From Spiroplasma_E ixodetis_B (lineage in GTDB: Bacteria; Bacillota_I; Bacilli_A; Mycoplasmatales; VBWQ01): a stretch of 64,000 nucleotides of DNA. The stretch lies in NCBI RefSeq assembly GCF_040369795.1, contig NZ_AP028955.1, positions 1,412,173 to 1,476,172 on the forward strand, written 5' to 3'. Within the stretch, counting starts at the first letter, position 1; every line of letters begins with the position of its first letter. Under the pieces are notes generated by a model. The model ran no database searches. It was not told the DNA's origin and saw nothing but the letters and a program-made list of their open reading frames with translations. Both the position numbers and the translations under genes were made by a program. Positions 33,053-43,200 of the stretch are shown piece after piece.

Positions 33053-34424
33053 AGTAATGTTTAGTAATCTGTGTAACTTACAAAAATAACTATGTTTAAT
33101 TAATTCTAGTAAATAAAATTAAATAAATAGAAAGAGTGAGTTACTTATGTCTAAAAAACAAAATATTAATAATAATGATCCAATATCAAAAGCAGTAGAT
33201 TTATTATTAGAAAATACTGAAGATTTAACAACAGTTTTTAAAGGGGGGCTTATATAAAGAATTAACAAAAAGATTAGTTGAAAAAATGTTGAATTCTGAA
33301 ATGCAAAATTATTTAGGATATGAAAAAAATCAACATAATAATAGTGATAATGCTCGCAATGGTATAAATTCAAAAAAATTAATAACCCAACAAGGTAAAA
33401 TTGAGATTAATGTACCACGAGATCGTAATATTAATTTTGAGCCAGTAATAGTTGCAAAAAGACAAAGAAGATTTGATGATTTTGATCAACAAGTTCTTTC
33501 ATTATATGCAAAAGGCATGACTTTATCAGATATTAGAACGCAGTTACAAGAGTTATATCATGGTCCTGATATTAGTGAAATTGTTATTAGTCAAATTACT
33601 GATGATGTTATTGATGATGTTAAAGCATGACAAAATCGGCCATTAGAAAGTGTTTATCCGATTGTTTATTTTGATTGTATAGTAGTTAAAGTACGACAAG
33701 ATAAACGCATTATTAACAAATCAGTTTATATAGCACTAGGAGTTGATTTAGAAGGTAAAAAAGATATTTTAGGTTTATGAATTAGTGAAAATGAAGGTTC
33801 TAAGTTTTGATTATCTAATTTCACAGAAATGAAAAATCGAGGCTTAAATGATATTCTTATTGCTTGTAGTAACAATTTAACAGGAATGTCAGAAGCAATA
33901 CAATTAGTTTATCCTAAAACCGAACATCAATTATGCATAGTTCATCAAATTAGAAATAGTTTAAAATATGTTTCATACAAACATAGAAAATCACTAAGTT
34001 ACAGATTTAAAACCAATTTATAGTGCATGTAGTGAAGAACAAGCAATGCAAGATTTAGAATCTTTTGAAAGTAAATGAAATAAACAATATCCTCAAATTG
34101 CTAAATCATGATATAAAAATTTAGATAATTTAATGGTTTTTATTAGTTATCCTGCAGAAATCAAAAGAGTGATTTATACAACAAATGCTATTGAATCTGT
34201 TAATAGTCAATTACGAAAAGTTATTAGAAATAAAAAAGTTTTTCCAAATGATATGGCAGTTTTTAAAATATTTTACTTAGCAATTGAAAATATAACAAAA
34301 AAATGAACACTGCCCATTCAAAATTGAAATACAGCAATTGCTCATTTTATGATAAAATTTGAAGATAGAATTAATCTAAAACTAGTAACTTTGTAAAAAG
34401 ATACACAGATTTTTAAAAAGCCTC
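33053..34424 (+). mobile_element. ISc copy 5 (IS256-like), frameshifted
   Basis: Nearly full length (left end has lost its first G). The transposase (ATG 33147) is shifted near 33243 (GGGGGG region) and again near 33993, so it is inactive. The Glu codon at the position of TAA in copies 2 and 3 is intact here. Confidence 0.85.
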
Positions 34425-34430
34425 AAAATA

Positions 34431-34510
34431 GGGACTTTCCTAAAAACTGTGTTTTTTAAATAAATTTTAGTTGTAAAATCACTAAGTTACACAGATTACT
34501 AAACATTACC
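34431..34510. repeat. 80-bp MITE, copy 1
   Basis: Runs from GGGACTTTCCTAAAAACTGTG to CAGATTACTAAACATTACC. Sequence identical to the copy at 48610-48689. The terminal 28 bp match the ISc left end. Flanked by AAAATA on the left and GAAAAATA on the right, consistent with an 8-bp duplication whose left copy was eroded when ISc copy 5 arrived. Confidence 0.8.
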
Positions 34511-34601
34511 GAAAAATATTACCAAATTATTGACCAAATATTAAAAAAGCGATTGATTTTGTTTTTCAAGATATGAGTAAACATTACTTTAGTTAGCTAT
34601 A

Positions 34602-34906
34602 CCAATTAAAAAAACTAAAAATAAAAAATTAACTAAACAAGAAAAAATCTACAATAAAATTATTTCAAAAATTAGAATTAAAGTTGAACATGTTTTTGCT
34701 TGATTAAAAAGATTCAAAATTTTAATAAATAAATGTAGAAAAAGTATATTTAGACTTATGTACTTGATATTTAACTTACTTTGTGAAATTTTTAATAAAA
34801 CAAAACCATTAAAATAAAAAAATATTAACTTCTATAATTATTAACACTAAAAAATTTATAAATATTATTATTGACAATTGATTAAATTTATTTACGGAAT
34901 ATGTCT
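34602..34906 (+). mobile_element. ISa fragment with internal deletion
   Basis: About 305 bp from the codons PIKKTKNKKLTKQEK to the AGACATATTCC end, lacking a piece of the 3' untranslated part. Directly joined to ISb copy 4. Confidence 0.8.
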
Positions 34907-34924
34907 ATTATCAAAATTATTTAT

Positions 34925-35095
34925 GAGGCTTTTTAAAAATCTGTGTATCTTTTTACAAAGTTACTAGTTTAGATTAATTATATCTTCAAATTTTATCATA
35001 AAATGAGCAATTGCTGTATTTCAATTTTGATTTATTTACTAGAATTAATTAAACATAGTTATTTTTGTAAGTTAAACAGATTACTAAACATTACC
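34925..35095 (-). mobile_element. ISc internal-deletion derivative (171 bp)
   Basis: Has both ISc ends (GAGGCTTTTT and AACATTACC) but only the last about 35 transposase codons and about 65 bp of the start region between them. It interrupts the 3' part of the ISf transposase. Confidence 0.8.
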
Positions 35096-35878
35096 ATTTA
35101 ATTCTTTATTAGTGGAGGTTTTAAATTGTTGGAGATTACAATTTGTTTTTTTAGCTACTGTATCATATAGTATTTGCATATCACAAGCTATAATTGATTT
35201 TTCTTCGATAAGCTTAGATGTTAAATTTTCTTGTACTCATTTTTTTGTTAATCTTTTAGTATTTGTTGTTTGAGCATAAATATTTTTATTTTCATCAATT
35301 GCCATTTCAATACAACAGTTTAAATCTTTAGCATTTTCTTCAATTCATTTTTTTCTTGGATCATCTGGATTTTTGAAATTTCCTTTATGAATTTCTTTAA
35401 TAAAAGTTTCATCTATTTCCATTCTACCTTTTAATTTGATGAATGATTTTTGTGTTTTTGCTAATTGTGGTGATTTCATAAATTTTTGACGATTAAATCA
35501 TGCTGATGTTTTTGAAATTTTAGCAAATTGAGAAATAGTATAAGCGGATTGGCCTAATAATGATAATCAAATTACTCAATCTCATTGTTCATGAGATAAA
35601 TGACTTCAATGTAAAAAATGATTTCTTAAAGCATCAAAGCTACTTTTGCAATCTTTGCATAAATATTTTTGTTTATTATTCTTAAATTCATTTTTTACAC
35701 ATCAATAAGATTTACAATTTGGGCATTGAATTCCTTTTTCTTTAAATTTTTTATCAATTGCATCTAATTTTTCTTTTTTCTCAATTTGTTTAATTCTATT
35801 TTTAAAATGTCTAATAATTTTTATAAATTCTTCATCTTTTTTGTTTTTTAAAACATCAATTAATTCATTATTAGTCAC
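35096..35878 (-). pseudogene. ISf: second IS1595-like transposase, 3'-truncated
   Basis: About 260 residues from GTG 35878 (AAGTGG upstream) in an otherwise open frame. A zinc ribbon (CPNC...CKDC) is followed by HWSHLSHEQWDWVIW, a helix-turn-helix-like YTISQFAKISKTSAW, and an ISXO2-like core start MEIDETFIKE. The C-terminus is lost where the 171-bp ISc derivative begins. It is clearly different from ISe, so it represents a separate IS. Its other boundary may be the inverted repeat at 35904-35932. Confidence 0.7.
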
Positions 35879-35903
35879 AAAAAACCACTTCTGATATAAA
35901 AAT

Positions 35904-35932
35904 ATTACTTTTAATTTTAAATTAAAAGTAAT
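35904..35932. repeat. Inverted repeat in the 35.9-36.1 kb gap
   Basis: ATTACTTTTAATTT / AAATTAAAAGTAAT, 26 bp beyond the ISf start. It could be an IS end or a terminator. The rest of 35933-36130 is AT-rich without recognised signals. Confidence 0.4.
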
Positions 35933-36130
35933 ATAAAGAGTTTTTTTAAAAATTAAAATGGAAAAATTGATAATGAAAGTGAGAAAAGCTAAATTAAATT
36001 CAGTAATTAATTTTTAATCACTATTTTTAAAAATTTTGATTTTTTACACATTTTTATCTTTAAAAATATATACTTTTTTTGTGATTATTTTAAGAGTAGA
36101 AAAAATATTCAAAAGCAATAAAGAGAGGAG

Positions 36131-36920
36131 ATGAAAATTATGCCATCAGAATCAAATTGAAAAAAACCGATAAATCAAAGATATATAATAAAGCCATAAT
36201 AATAAAAGGAAAAGTGAATTTATCATCTTTAACAAAAAAACAAGAAAAAATATTTAATACGAAATATAACGATCATATATTTGATGATAATTCAAAAAAA
36301 TTATTTTCACGTAGTATATTTTTGAGAAAAATGTTTGAAAGACAAAATCAAAAAAAACTGAAAAAAAATATGCAAAAATTTACAATTTAATTAAAAAAAT
36401 AAAAAATGAAACAAAATATATATCAACTGAAACTAAAGAATATTTTCAATACAATTTATCTTTATTAAATTTAAATATGCAAAAAGAAATAGATTTAATA
36501 AATAAGTCAAAAGATTCAAAAAGAAGAAAACAAGTAAAGCTTTCATTTTTAAATAAAATGAAAAATGAAATTGATTTAAAAACAATACAGAAAATAATAG
36601 AACCATTTAAAAATATAAAAGAATTAAAACAAAGATTTAATCATTATACTAATATTATTGGAATAATAGGCCTATGCATTCCTTTTGTTGAAAATTTAAA
36701 ATCTATTCTAGCTTGTTGTTCATCAGCAGATTCAATTTTTGGTGATAATGATTGATAAAAAGAAAAAAAAGAACCTTTAGAAGATATATTGAAAAATCGT
36801 AATACGAATAATGTAAAATTTTCAGAAGAATCATTAAAAGTAGATGAAATTAATAAAGAGGCACAAAAATTATTTTTAAAATCAGATGATGAAAAAATTA
36901 AACCCATAATTTTAAAATAA
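36131..36920 (+). pseudogene. Unrecognised basic helical protein, decayed
   Basis: Reading through two A-run frameshifts (near 36163 and 36355) and one TAA (36759-36761) gives a protein of about 260 residues. It is strongly Lys-rich and helical (KNETKYISTETKEYF, KNIKELKQRFNHY), with a short hydrophobic stretch NIIGIIGLCIPFVENL and an acidic C-terminus. The Shine-Dalgarno GAGAGGAG is strong and a perfect terminator follows. It is the first gene on the plasmid-like side of the IS cluster. No family recognised. Confidence 0.5.
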
Positions 36921-36937
36921 TAATATTTAAATATTTT

Positions 36938-36963
36938 AAAACTACTCAATTGAGTAGTTTTTT
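36938..36963 (+). terminator. Rho-independent terminator
   Basis: AAACTACTCA / TGAGTAGTTT followed by T residues, after the decayed gene at 36131-36920. Confidence 0.85.
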
Positions 36964-37160
36964 ACTAATTTTTAAAAATAAAACATGTTTTATTTTTTTT
37001 TATTTTTTATAAAAATCTATTATTTAAAACTATTTTTATTTATATTTTAAAAATAAAAAAAGAGGAAAATATGGCAAAATTAAATTCATTACTTGAAAAA
37101 AATGGAATAAAAGAACTTTCAAGTTTTTCTAAAACCAAAGATTTGGAATGGCAACCTTTT

Positions 37161-37967
37161 TTAGGACTGTTTTTTGGTAGACATTTGTGTTTGGTGTTTT
37201 ATGGGGGTTAAGTAGTTTAGAGTGCTGTGGATTCTTATGTTGTTGTATCAATTGATATAATCAAATAATTCTAATTTTAATTTGATTAATGATGTAAAAT
37301 TTTTATCATTAATAAATTCTGTTTTGAAAGTTTTGAAAGTTGCTTCAGCAACAGCGTTATCATAAGGACAACCTTTTTTGCTTAAAGAGCGGGTAATATT
37401 GAAGGCTAATAAAAGTTTATCAATAGTTTTATTATTAAATTCATTACCGCGATCGCTATGAAATATTTGAATATTTTTTAAACAACGATTTGAACACATA
37501 AATGCTTGATATAATAATGATGCATCTTTTTTAGTACCTACAATATGTCCAATAATTTCGCGATTGTGCAGGTCGATTAATAAGCAAATATAGTTTCATT
37601 TACCATTAACTTGAACATAAGTTAAATCACTAACAATAACTTCATTTTTAAGCCTATTATTAAAGTCTCTATTAACAAGATTAGTAATTTGACTATCATT
37701 GACTTTATTATGATAATTTTTGTATGATAATTTAGTGTATTTTGATATTAAATTATGTTTATTCATAATTTTTTTAATTTTTCGTCTTGATAAATTAATT
37801 TTCTTTTCTTTTAGAACAACTTTTAATCTTCTTGTTCCATAAGCTTCTTTATTTTCTTTAAAAGCACTAATCACAGCTTCATCATACATATTATTTTGAA
37901 TTTTATCTTCTTTTTTCTTGAAATTAAAATAATATGTTGATTTAGAGATTTTTAAAAAAAGACACAT
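37161..37967 (-). CDS. ISd OrfB, integrase-core transposase
   Basis: 268 residues from ATG 37967; the frame extends further upstream in the -1 frame relative to OrfA. HTH_21-like region (ENKEAYGTRRLKVVLKEKK) and an rve integrase core: Asp in VSDLTYVQ, Asp in FHSDRGNEF and Glu in CPYDNAVAEATFKT. In IS3 elements OrfA and OrfB are joined by -1 frameshifting, and the A-rich overlap GGCAGAAAATAG is compatible. No internal stop seen, so this copy may be active. Confidence 0.8.
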
Positions 37968-38008
37968 TGTGCGAATTTTATATTTAACTTTATTTTTAGT
38001 AATAATTT

Positions 38009-38287
38009 CTATTTTCTGCCTATTATTAGTTCTGCTTGCTTTAAAATATCATTTTCCATTCTTAATTGTTTTAATTCCTTTCTTAATTTAATTAATTCAT
38101 TTTCTTCAACATAACGGTTATCTTTGGTTTTAAAACTGCCTGAATTAGTAAATTGCTTAATTCAATTATAAGTAGCTGCTCTTGTAACATTGTACTCTTT
38201 AGCAAGACAAGACACTGACTTACCAGTTTGATATAAAGCTACTATTTATTTTTTAAATTCATCTGAATATGAGTTAATATTGGCCAT
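38009..38287 (-). CDS. ISd OrfA, helix-turn-helix protein
   Basis: 92 residues from ATG 38287. HTH_Tnp_1-like: YSDEFKK, SVSCLAKEYNVTRAATYNWI, then a leucine-zipper-like tail (ELKQLRMENDILKQAELII). It ends at TAG in the OrfA/OrfB overlap. Intact. Confidence 0.8.
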
Positions 38288-38653
38288 AATTATAATTCCT
38301 TTCTTTTAACTAATTTGTTCAATTGTCTACGTAATTAGTGTCCAATAAAGTGTAACCCATCCAGATTTTAAAAAAAGAACAAGCAAAGATATGATACCAA
38401 ATACTTTTTGTAGTAGATATTTAGTGGATCAATTTAGAAAAGAAGCAAAAGAAAAAAGATGAAGTTATACAACTTTAATGACAACTATTTTAGAAGACCG
38501 ATATGGAAAGGAAAATCAAGATAATGAGAATGATTAGTTTTTGTAATAAAAAAGGTGGAGTTGGAAAAACTACTCTTTGTAAAAATGTTACGTATAAATT
38601 TGCTCTTAATGAAAAAAAGTATTATTAATTGACCTTGATTCACAAGCTACATT

Positions 38654-39800
38654 AGACATATTCCGTAAATAAATTTAATCAATTGTCAATAATAATATTT
38701 ATAAATTTTTTAGTGTTAATAATTATAGAAGTTAATATTTTTAAAAAAATACTTTAAAAATAAATTTATATTTCAAACACAAAAATTGTTAATATTATTT
38801 TTATATTAACTTGATAAAAATTTAAATTTTTAAAAAAATATTTTTAATATTTTTTTATTTTAATGGTTTTGTTTTATTAAAAATTTCACAAAGTAAGTTA
38901 AATCTTAAGTACATAAGTCTAAATATACTTTTTCTACATTTATTTATTAAAATTTTGAATCTTTTTAATCAAGCAAAAACATGTTCAACTTTAATTCTAA
39001 TTTTTGAAATAATTTTATTGTAGATTTTTTCTTGTTTAGTTAATTTTTTATTTTTAGTTTTTTTAATTGGTAATATAGTATTTTTATAAATATTTTGTAT
39101 TCCTTGATATCCCAAATCACCAATAATTATTGTTTTTTCTGAAAATTCAAGATTTGAATTTTTTAATATTTGAAAATCACGTACTTTTCCATTATCAGCA
39201 AAAAGATCAACATTTTTTTTATTAAAAAAGTCATATATAATTTGAAATTTTATAGAAAACATTGAACTTTTACCAGAAAAATATTCTAACTGTAGTTTTT
39301 TTAGTTGGTCTTTCAATTTCAATTTCAGTTGAATCAATTAAATAAAATTGAAATTCATTTAAATCTTCTTTTTTTTATCAATTTTTGATTTATATTTTTT
39401 TTAAAAACTGATAATCTTTGTCATCACTAAGTTTATTTTCTACTCAAGTAATATTTTGAAAACAACTTGATGCACTCATTTTATATTTAATACTCATTTG
39501 GAAAAAAGTATAATATTATTTTCAGTATACTAAAGTCATCATCAATCTTTCTTCAACTGAAAGTTTATATTTTCTACCTTTAGTTTTTTTAAATTTTCTA
39601 TTTCAATTAATTTTGTTAACATTTCATCAAAATGAAAACGTTTTATACCAAAATATCTATAAAATTGTTCATTTTTTAATTTTTTTAAATTTTCAAAATT
39701 CATTTTTATCAGCACCTTATTAATTTATTAATAAAGAAATTATAAAATAAATTTTAAATTATTAATTGACTTTTAAAAAATTTATTTACGGAATATGTCT
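38654..39800 (-). mobile_element. ISa copy 9 inside parA
   Basis: 1147 bp, both ends, ATT at 38651-38653 and 39801-39803. Confidence 0.9.
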
Positions 39801-39994
39801 ATTATCTTTTACAATTTTATACAAATAAAATTGTAAAAGATGTTACTTTATTAAAAATGTTTGGTGGATTTAATGTTGGAATTAATAATATTATTCAAAA
39901 AACAAAATATCAAAACATTGACATTATCATTGCTGGAGAAGAATTAACAAAATCATCTACAATTTTAAATAATTTATATACAAAAGAAAATGTA

Positions 39995-41005
39995 TAGCTA
40001 ACTAAAGTAATCTTTACTCATATCTTGAAAAACAAAATCAATCGCTTTTTTAATATTTGGTCAATAATTTGGTAATATTTTTCTTATATTATGTTTTATA
40101 GCAAATCAAAAATGTTCAATTGGATTTAAATTAGGAGAATATGGTGGAAGAAATAATAGTTTGCATCCAGCATTTTCAATTAATTGTTGTGTTAATTTAG
40201 GTTTATGAAACTTTGCATTATCTAAAACTATAATTTGTCCACGCTTTAATACTGGAATTAGTATATTTTTTACATATGATTCAAAAATTTTACTGTTGCA
40301 ATGTCCTTCAAATGCTCATAGGGCTTTTAATTTGCCTTTATTTAGTGAACCAATTATACTAATTCTTTTTATTTTATATGCGGGTTTATTATCAAATAAT
40401 CTTTTACCTTTTTCAGATCAACCATATTTATAAAATTCATTATCATCAATTCCAGATTCATCAATATATACTAAATCTTCATTCATTATTTTAGCTATTT
40501 CTTTTAAAAAATCTTCTTGTTTGTTTTTATCTCTTTGTTCATATAGAAAAGTTTTTTTATATGTATAATTTAGTTTTTTGAAATAGTTATAAACTGTTTC
40601 TTTAGTCATATCACCAAATTTTTCAATCACTTTTTGAACTGTAACATCTTTATTTTGCGCTAAATAATTTTTTAATTAATCTAAATCCTTTATTTTGTGG
40701 CTATGTCCTTTTTGATAATTCAAAATTGGTTTTATATGCCCAGTTTCTTTTTTTCTTTTTCTTCATAAGAATAAAGTCTTTCTAGTAATATTGAACACTT
40801 TACAAATTTCTTTAATTTTCATGTTTTTACTTTCATAGGCTTCTATTACTTTTCTTCGTAAGTCTTCACTGTATGGTTTTGGCATAATTTAATCTTCCTA
40901 ATATATTTTAAATATTGCTGAATTGTACTTTTAAATTCAAAAACTGTTTAAATTACATATTATTATTTTACATTATTTATGAGTAAACATTACTTTAGTT
41001 AGCTA
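39995..41005 (-). mobile_element. ISb copy 5 inside parA
   Basis: 1011 bp, both ends, TA on each side. The transposase (start 40885) carries a TAA in place of a Glu codon (near 40674), so it is inactive. Confidence 0.9.
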
Positions 41006-41480
41006 TATATAAAGTTGGTAAAAATATACTTAATAGTTTTAATGATGTTTTTGAAAAATATGATTATGTATTAATTTATTATCCACCAACAGTTCTTGAA
41101 TTAGCAATGAATTTTTTAATTATTTCTGATTTAATAATGATACCCATAAACAACGGAATTGGGAGTTTTAAAGTAATTTTAGATTTAAAAAATACTTTAA
41201 ATTATATTTGTAGACAAGAAAATATAAATGTGCCAAATTTACGAATAATTTTTAATAACTTAAAAGAAGATGAAGATACTATTGAAATTTATAAATTATT
41301 AGAAGAAGAAAAATTAAATAGTAATTTATCACAAATTGTAATAACAAATTCAAAATCATTTATTAAGACGGAAAATAAATTAAATAGTATTTGAGAAAAT
41401 AAACATTATTGACGTCAAAAAAATGCATATGAAGAACTTATTAAAGAAATAATGTAAATTTTAAAAAAGAATATGTCTTG

Positions 41481-42273
41481 ATGAATAAATTAGAATTAGG
41501 TAAATATATTAATAATTTTGTTAATTTAAATCCTAAAAATAATAAATATTTAAAAATTAATCAAGAATTAAATAAATCATTTGTTGTTATTAAAAATATA
41601 TTTAAAGAGAATAAAAAATATATTATAACTTCAAATTATGATGATGTTTTTTATAATAAAGATTCATTTTTAAAAGGAAAACAGTGAATTGATATTTTTT
41701 TATCAAGTAAAGATATTTTTGAATATCATAAAAAAAATAAGAGATGATTTTCCTTTTTGTAAACAAAAACAATTAAATAAAATATTAATTGATGATTTAT
41801 TTAATTGTTTTAATAAAAATCCTCAAAATGTATTTATTGACGATAGCGAAACTCATTTTGATGAACAAATAACAAATCAATTAGAAAAAATTAGATATTT
41901 TTTAGATAAAAAAGATTGAAGTAATTATTTTTTCAATTTACAAAAATTAATGCATGAACAAATTATTAAATTTTTATCGTGAAATAAAAAAATTTTAATT
42001 ATGAAATTTATAATAAAGATTTAAAAAAAACATTAAATTGTATTTTAAATTCAACACAAGTAGATAAATATTTACAATTTGTTCAAAAAAAATTTATATC
42101 GTAATACTTTTTGTAAAGTTAAGCCTATTATAAACAAAATAAATCAATCTTTATTTGAAGATTGAAATAATTATTCTGAATTAAATAAAGAAATTAAAAG
42201 TTGAGAATTATATTGTGAACTATTTAATTTCATAATTGTTATAAATTTGATTTTAAATAAAAAAAGTTTATAA
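41481..42273 (+). pseudogene. Unrecognised gene downstream of parA, frameshifted
   Basis: Pieces in different frames read MNKLELGKYINNFVNLNPKN, later IRYFLDKKDWSNYFFNLQKL and LNKEIKSWELYCELFNFIIV, to a stop at 42273. Frameshifts lie in A runs near 41732, 42000 and 42090. The total would be about 260 residues, highly Asn/Lys-rich and without membrane helices. Its position next to parA would suit a partition partner or replication protein, but no motif proves this. Confidence 0.4.
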
Positions 42274-42302
42274 TTAATTTATAAAATTCAAATAATATAA
42301 AG

Positions 42303-42362
42303 TGTAACCGCGATACTGACAATATCCCGTTACTGACAGGTTCCGTATAGAAATCGCTTAAC
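42303..42362. other. GC-richer intergenic block with direct repeats, candidate plasmid origin
   Basis: Between the parA region and the transfer genes, 60 bp with markedly higher GC. It contains ACTGACA twice, 16 bp apart (GATACTGACAATATCCCGTT and TTACTGACAGGTTCCG). Possible replication or transfer origin. The gap to 42491 has nothing else recognised apart from a weak hairpin (AAAGAACCTTGTTAGGTTCTTT, about 42420). Confidence 0.35.
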
Positions 42363-42491
42363 CCACATATAAATTATATATTTTTAAATAATTATTTGCA
42401 ATTAAAGTTACGTTTTATATAAAGAACCTTGTTAGGTTCTTTATTTTATTTATTGATTTTGTAAAACTCAATAAACTGTCGTAGAAGTCAA

Positions 42492-42671
42492 ATGGTGAGT
42501 GCTAAATGTAAATACTTCTATATCATGATAAAAGAGCTATTTAAAAATATTAATAGAATTGTTGTTACATGTATTTGTCTGTTAATTGAATTCTCATGTT
42601 GAGTTAGTAAATGATTTTTTCAAGATTATGTAATAACCACAAACCCAGTTTTATTTTCTGTTTTTAAATAG
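42492..42671 (+). CDS. Small membrane protein, unrecognised
   Basis: 59 residues. It has a basic N-terminus (MVSAKCKYFYIMIKELFKNI) and one hydrophobic segment (RIVVTCICLLIEFSCWVSKW, with TGA as Trp). The Shine-Dalgarno is poor. It sits at the head of the transfer-gene cluster. Conservation in other Spiroplasma plasmids would be needed to accept it as a gene. Confidence 0.4.
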
Positions 42672-42688
42672 TCGCACCAAAGGAGGCT

Positions 42689-42739
42689 ATGTATAACATA
42701 GATACCTTATCAAATATATATTATCACAAATGAAAATAA
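42689..42739 (+). CDS. 16-residue leader-like peptide
   Basis: ATG preceded by an excellent AAAGGAGG; the peptide MYNIDTLSNIYYHKWK ends just inside the region where the VirB2-like frame opens. It may be a translational leader coupled to the next gene, or chance. Confidence 0.3.
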
Positions 42740-42765
42740 AACAAATGATGAAAGGAATGATAGAT

Positions 42766-43044
42766 ATGATGTTTTCTATATTTAATTTACTATCAAATGT
42801 TGACTCACAAACTCAACAATTATTAAACAATTTAATGGAAGTATTATTACCAATTTTGTATGCAATTGGTGGGTGTGGTTTAGCATTTAGTACTATCAAG
42901 TATGCTTTTAAAATTCATAGCGACCCTGAAAACAAAAGATAATATTTAAGACATATGGTTTGAAGTGTTTTAGGATGTTCAATGATTTTAATGTCTTCGG
43001 GTATTGCTCATATTATTTTTGCAAGAATGCTTGGTTTATTGTAA
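42766..43044 (+). pseudogene. VirB2/TrbC-like pilin candidate with an in-frame TAA
   Basis: One frame holds two hydrophobic segments (VLLPILYAIGGCGLAFSTIK and VWSVLGCSMILMSSGIAHII) joined by a short basic loop (KIHSDPENKR). They are separated by TAA at 42940-42942. A small protein with two helices at the head of a transfer cluster is typical of VirB2/TrbC-type subunits. I chose the ATG at 42766 because AAAGGA lies 9 bp upstream. The stop means the second helix is no longer made with the first. Confidence 0.5.
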
Positions 43045-43050
43045 TTATGA

Positions 43051-43200
43051 GTGTGCAATTATTGTCATAAAAAACCAAGCATTGTAATTAAAACAAAACA
43101 CGAAAAAATAATTTTTGATATGTACTTATGCAACATTCATAGTCAAAGAGAAATTGTTTATTTAAATAGTAAATTACAAAGCAAAGCAGGTATTAAATAA
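43051..43200 (+). CDS. Small CxxC...CxxH zinc-finger-like protein
   Basis: 49 residues from a GTG: CNYCHKKPSIVIK, then YLCNIHSQREIVY. The spacing CxxC-(24)-CxxH suggests a zinc site. Its stop overlaps the start of the next gene (TAATG), which supports real translation, but there is no clear Shine-Dalgarno and the start is uncertain. A second Cys-rich small protein occurs in the same cluster (48920). Confidence 0.45.
   Translation: MCNYCHKKPSIVIKTKHEKIIFDMYLCNIHSQREIVYLNSKLQSKAGIK

Larger units (their letters stand above)
32520..34599 (+). mobile_element. ISb copy 4, with internal deletion, ISc and MITE inside
   Basis: Both TAGCTAACTAAAG ends and TA flanks are present. After about 533 bp the element is replaced by ISc copy 5 (33053-34424), 6 bp, then the 80-bp MITE (34431-34510). 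Only the last 89 bp of ISb follow. The transposase (ATG 32640) has TAA at its seventh codon and lacks its catalytic domain. Confidence 0.85.
37144..38363 (-). mobile_element. ISd copy 2 (IS3-like, IS150 type), complete
   Basis: 1220 bp with imperfect inverted ends TGGAATGGCAACC and TGGATGGGTTACAC, and a 4-bp GATT duplication on both sides. Confidence 0.92.
37071..38537 (+). pseudogene. Small gene upstream of parA, split by ISd
   Basis: ISd (37144-38363) with a GATT duplication interrupts it after codon 24. Excising it restores an 80-residue frame without stops: MAKLNSLLEKNGIKELSSFS, then KTKDFKKRTSKDMIPNTF, ending YGKENQDNEND. It is small, basic and helical, and its end overlaps the parA start by 14 bp. 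This position suggests a plasmid partition or copy-control partner, but the fold is not recognised. Shine-Dalgarno AGAGG. Confidence 0.65.
38524..41457 (+). pseudogene. parA: ParA/Soj-type partition ATPase, broken by ISa and ISb
   Basis: Start MRMISFCNKKGGVGKTTLCK contains the deviant Walker A of ParA ATPases. The frame shifts at an A run (38622-38628, apparently one A short), then reads LLIDLDSQATL up to ISa (38654-39800, ATT duplication). The middle part (KDVTLLKMFGG, NIDIIIAGEEL) ends at ISb (39995-41005, TA). The last part is in frame (YDYVLIYYPPTVLELAMN) to TAA 41457. ParA proteins segregate low-copy plasmids, so this marks the segment as plasmid-derived. Confidence 0.8.
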
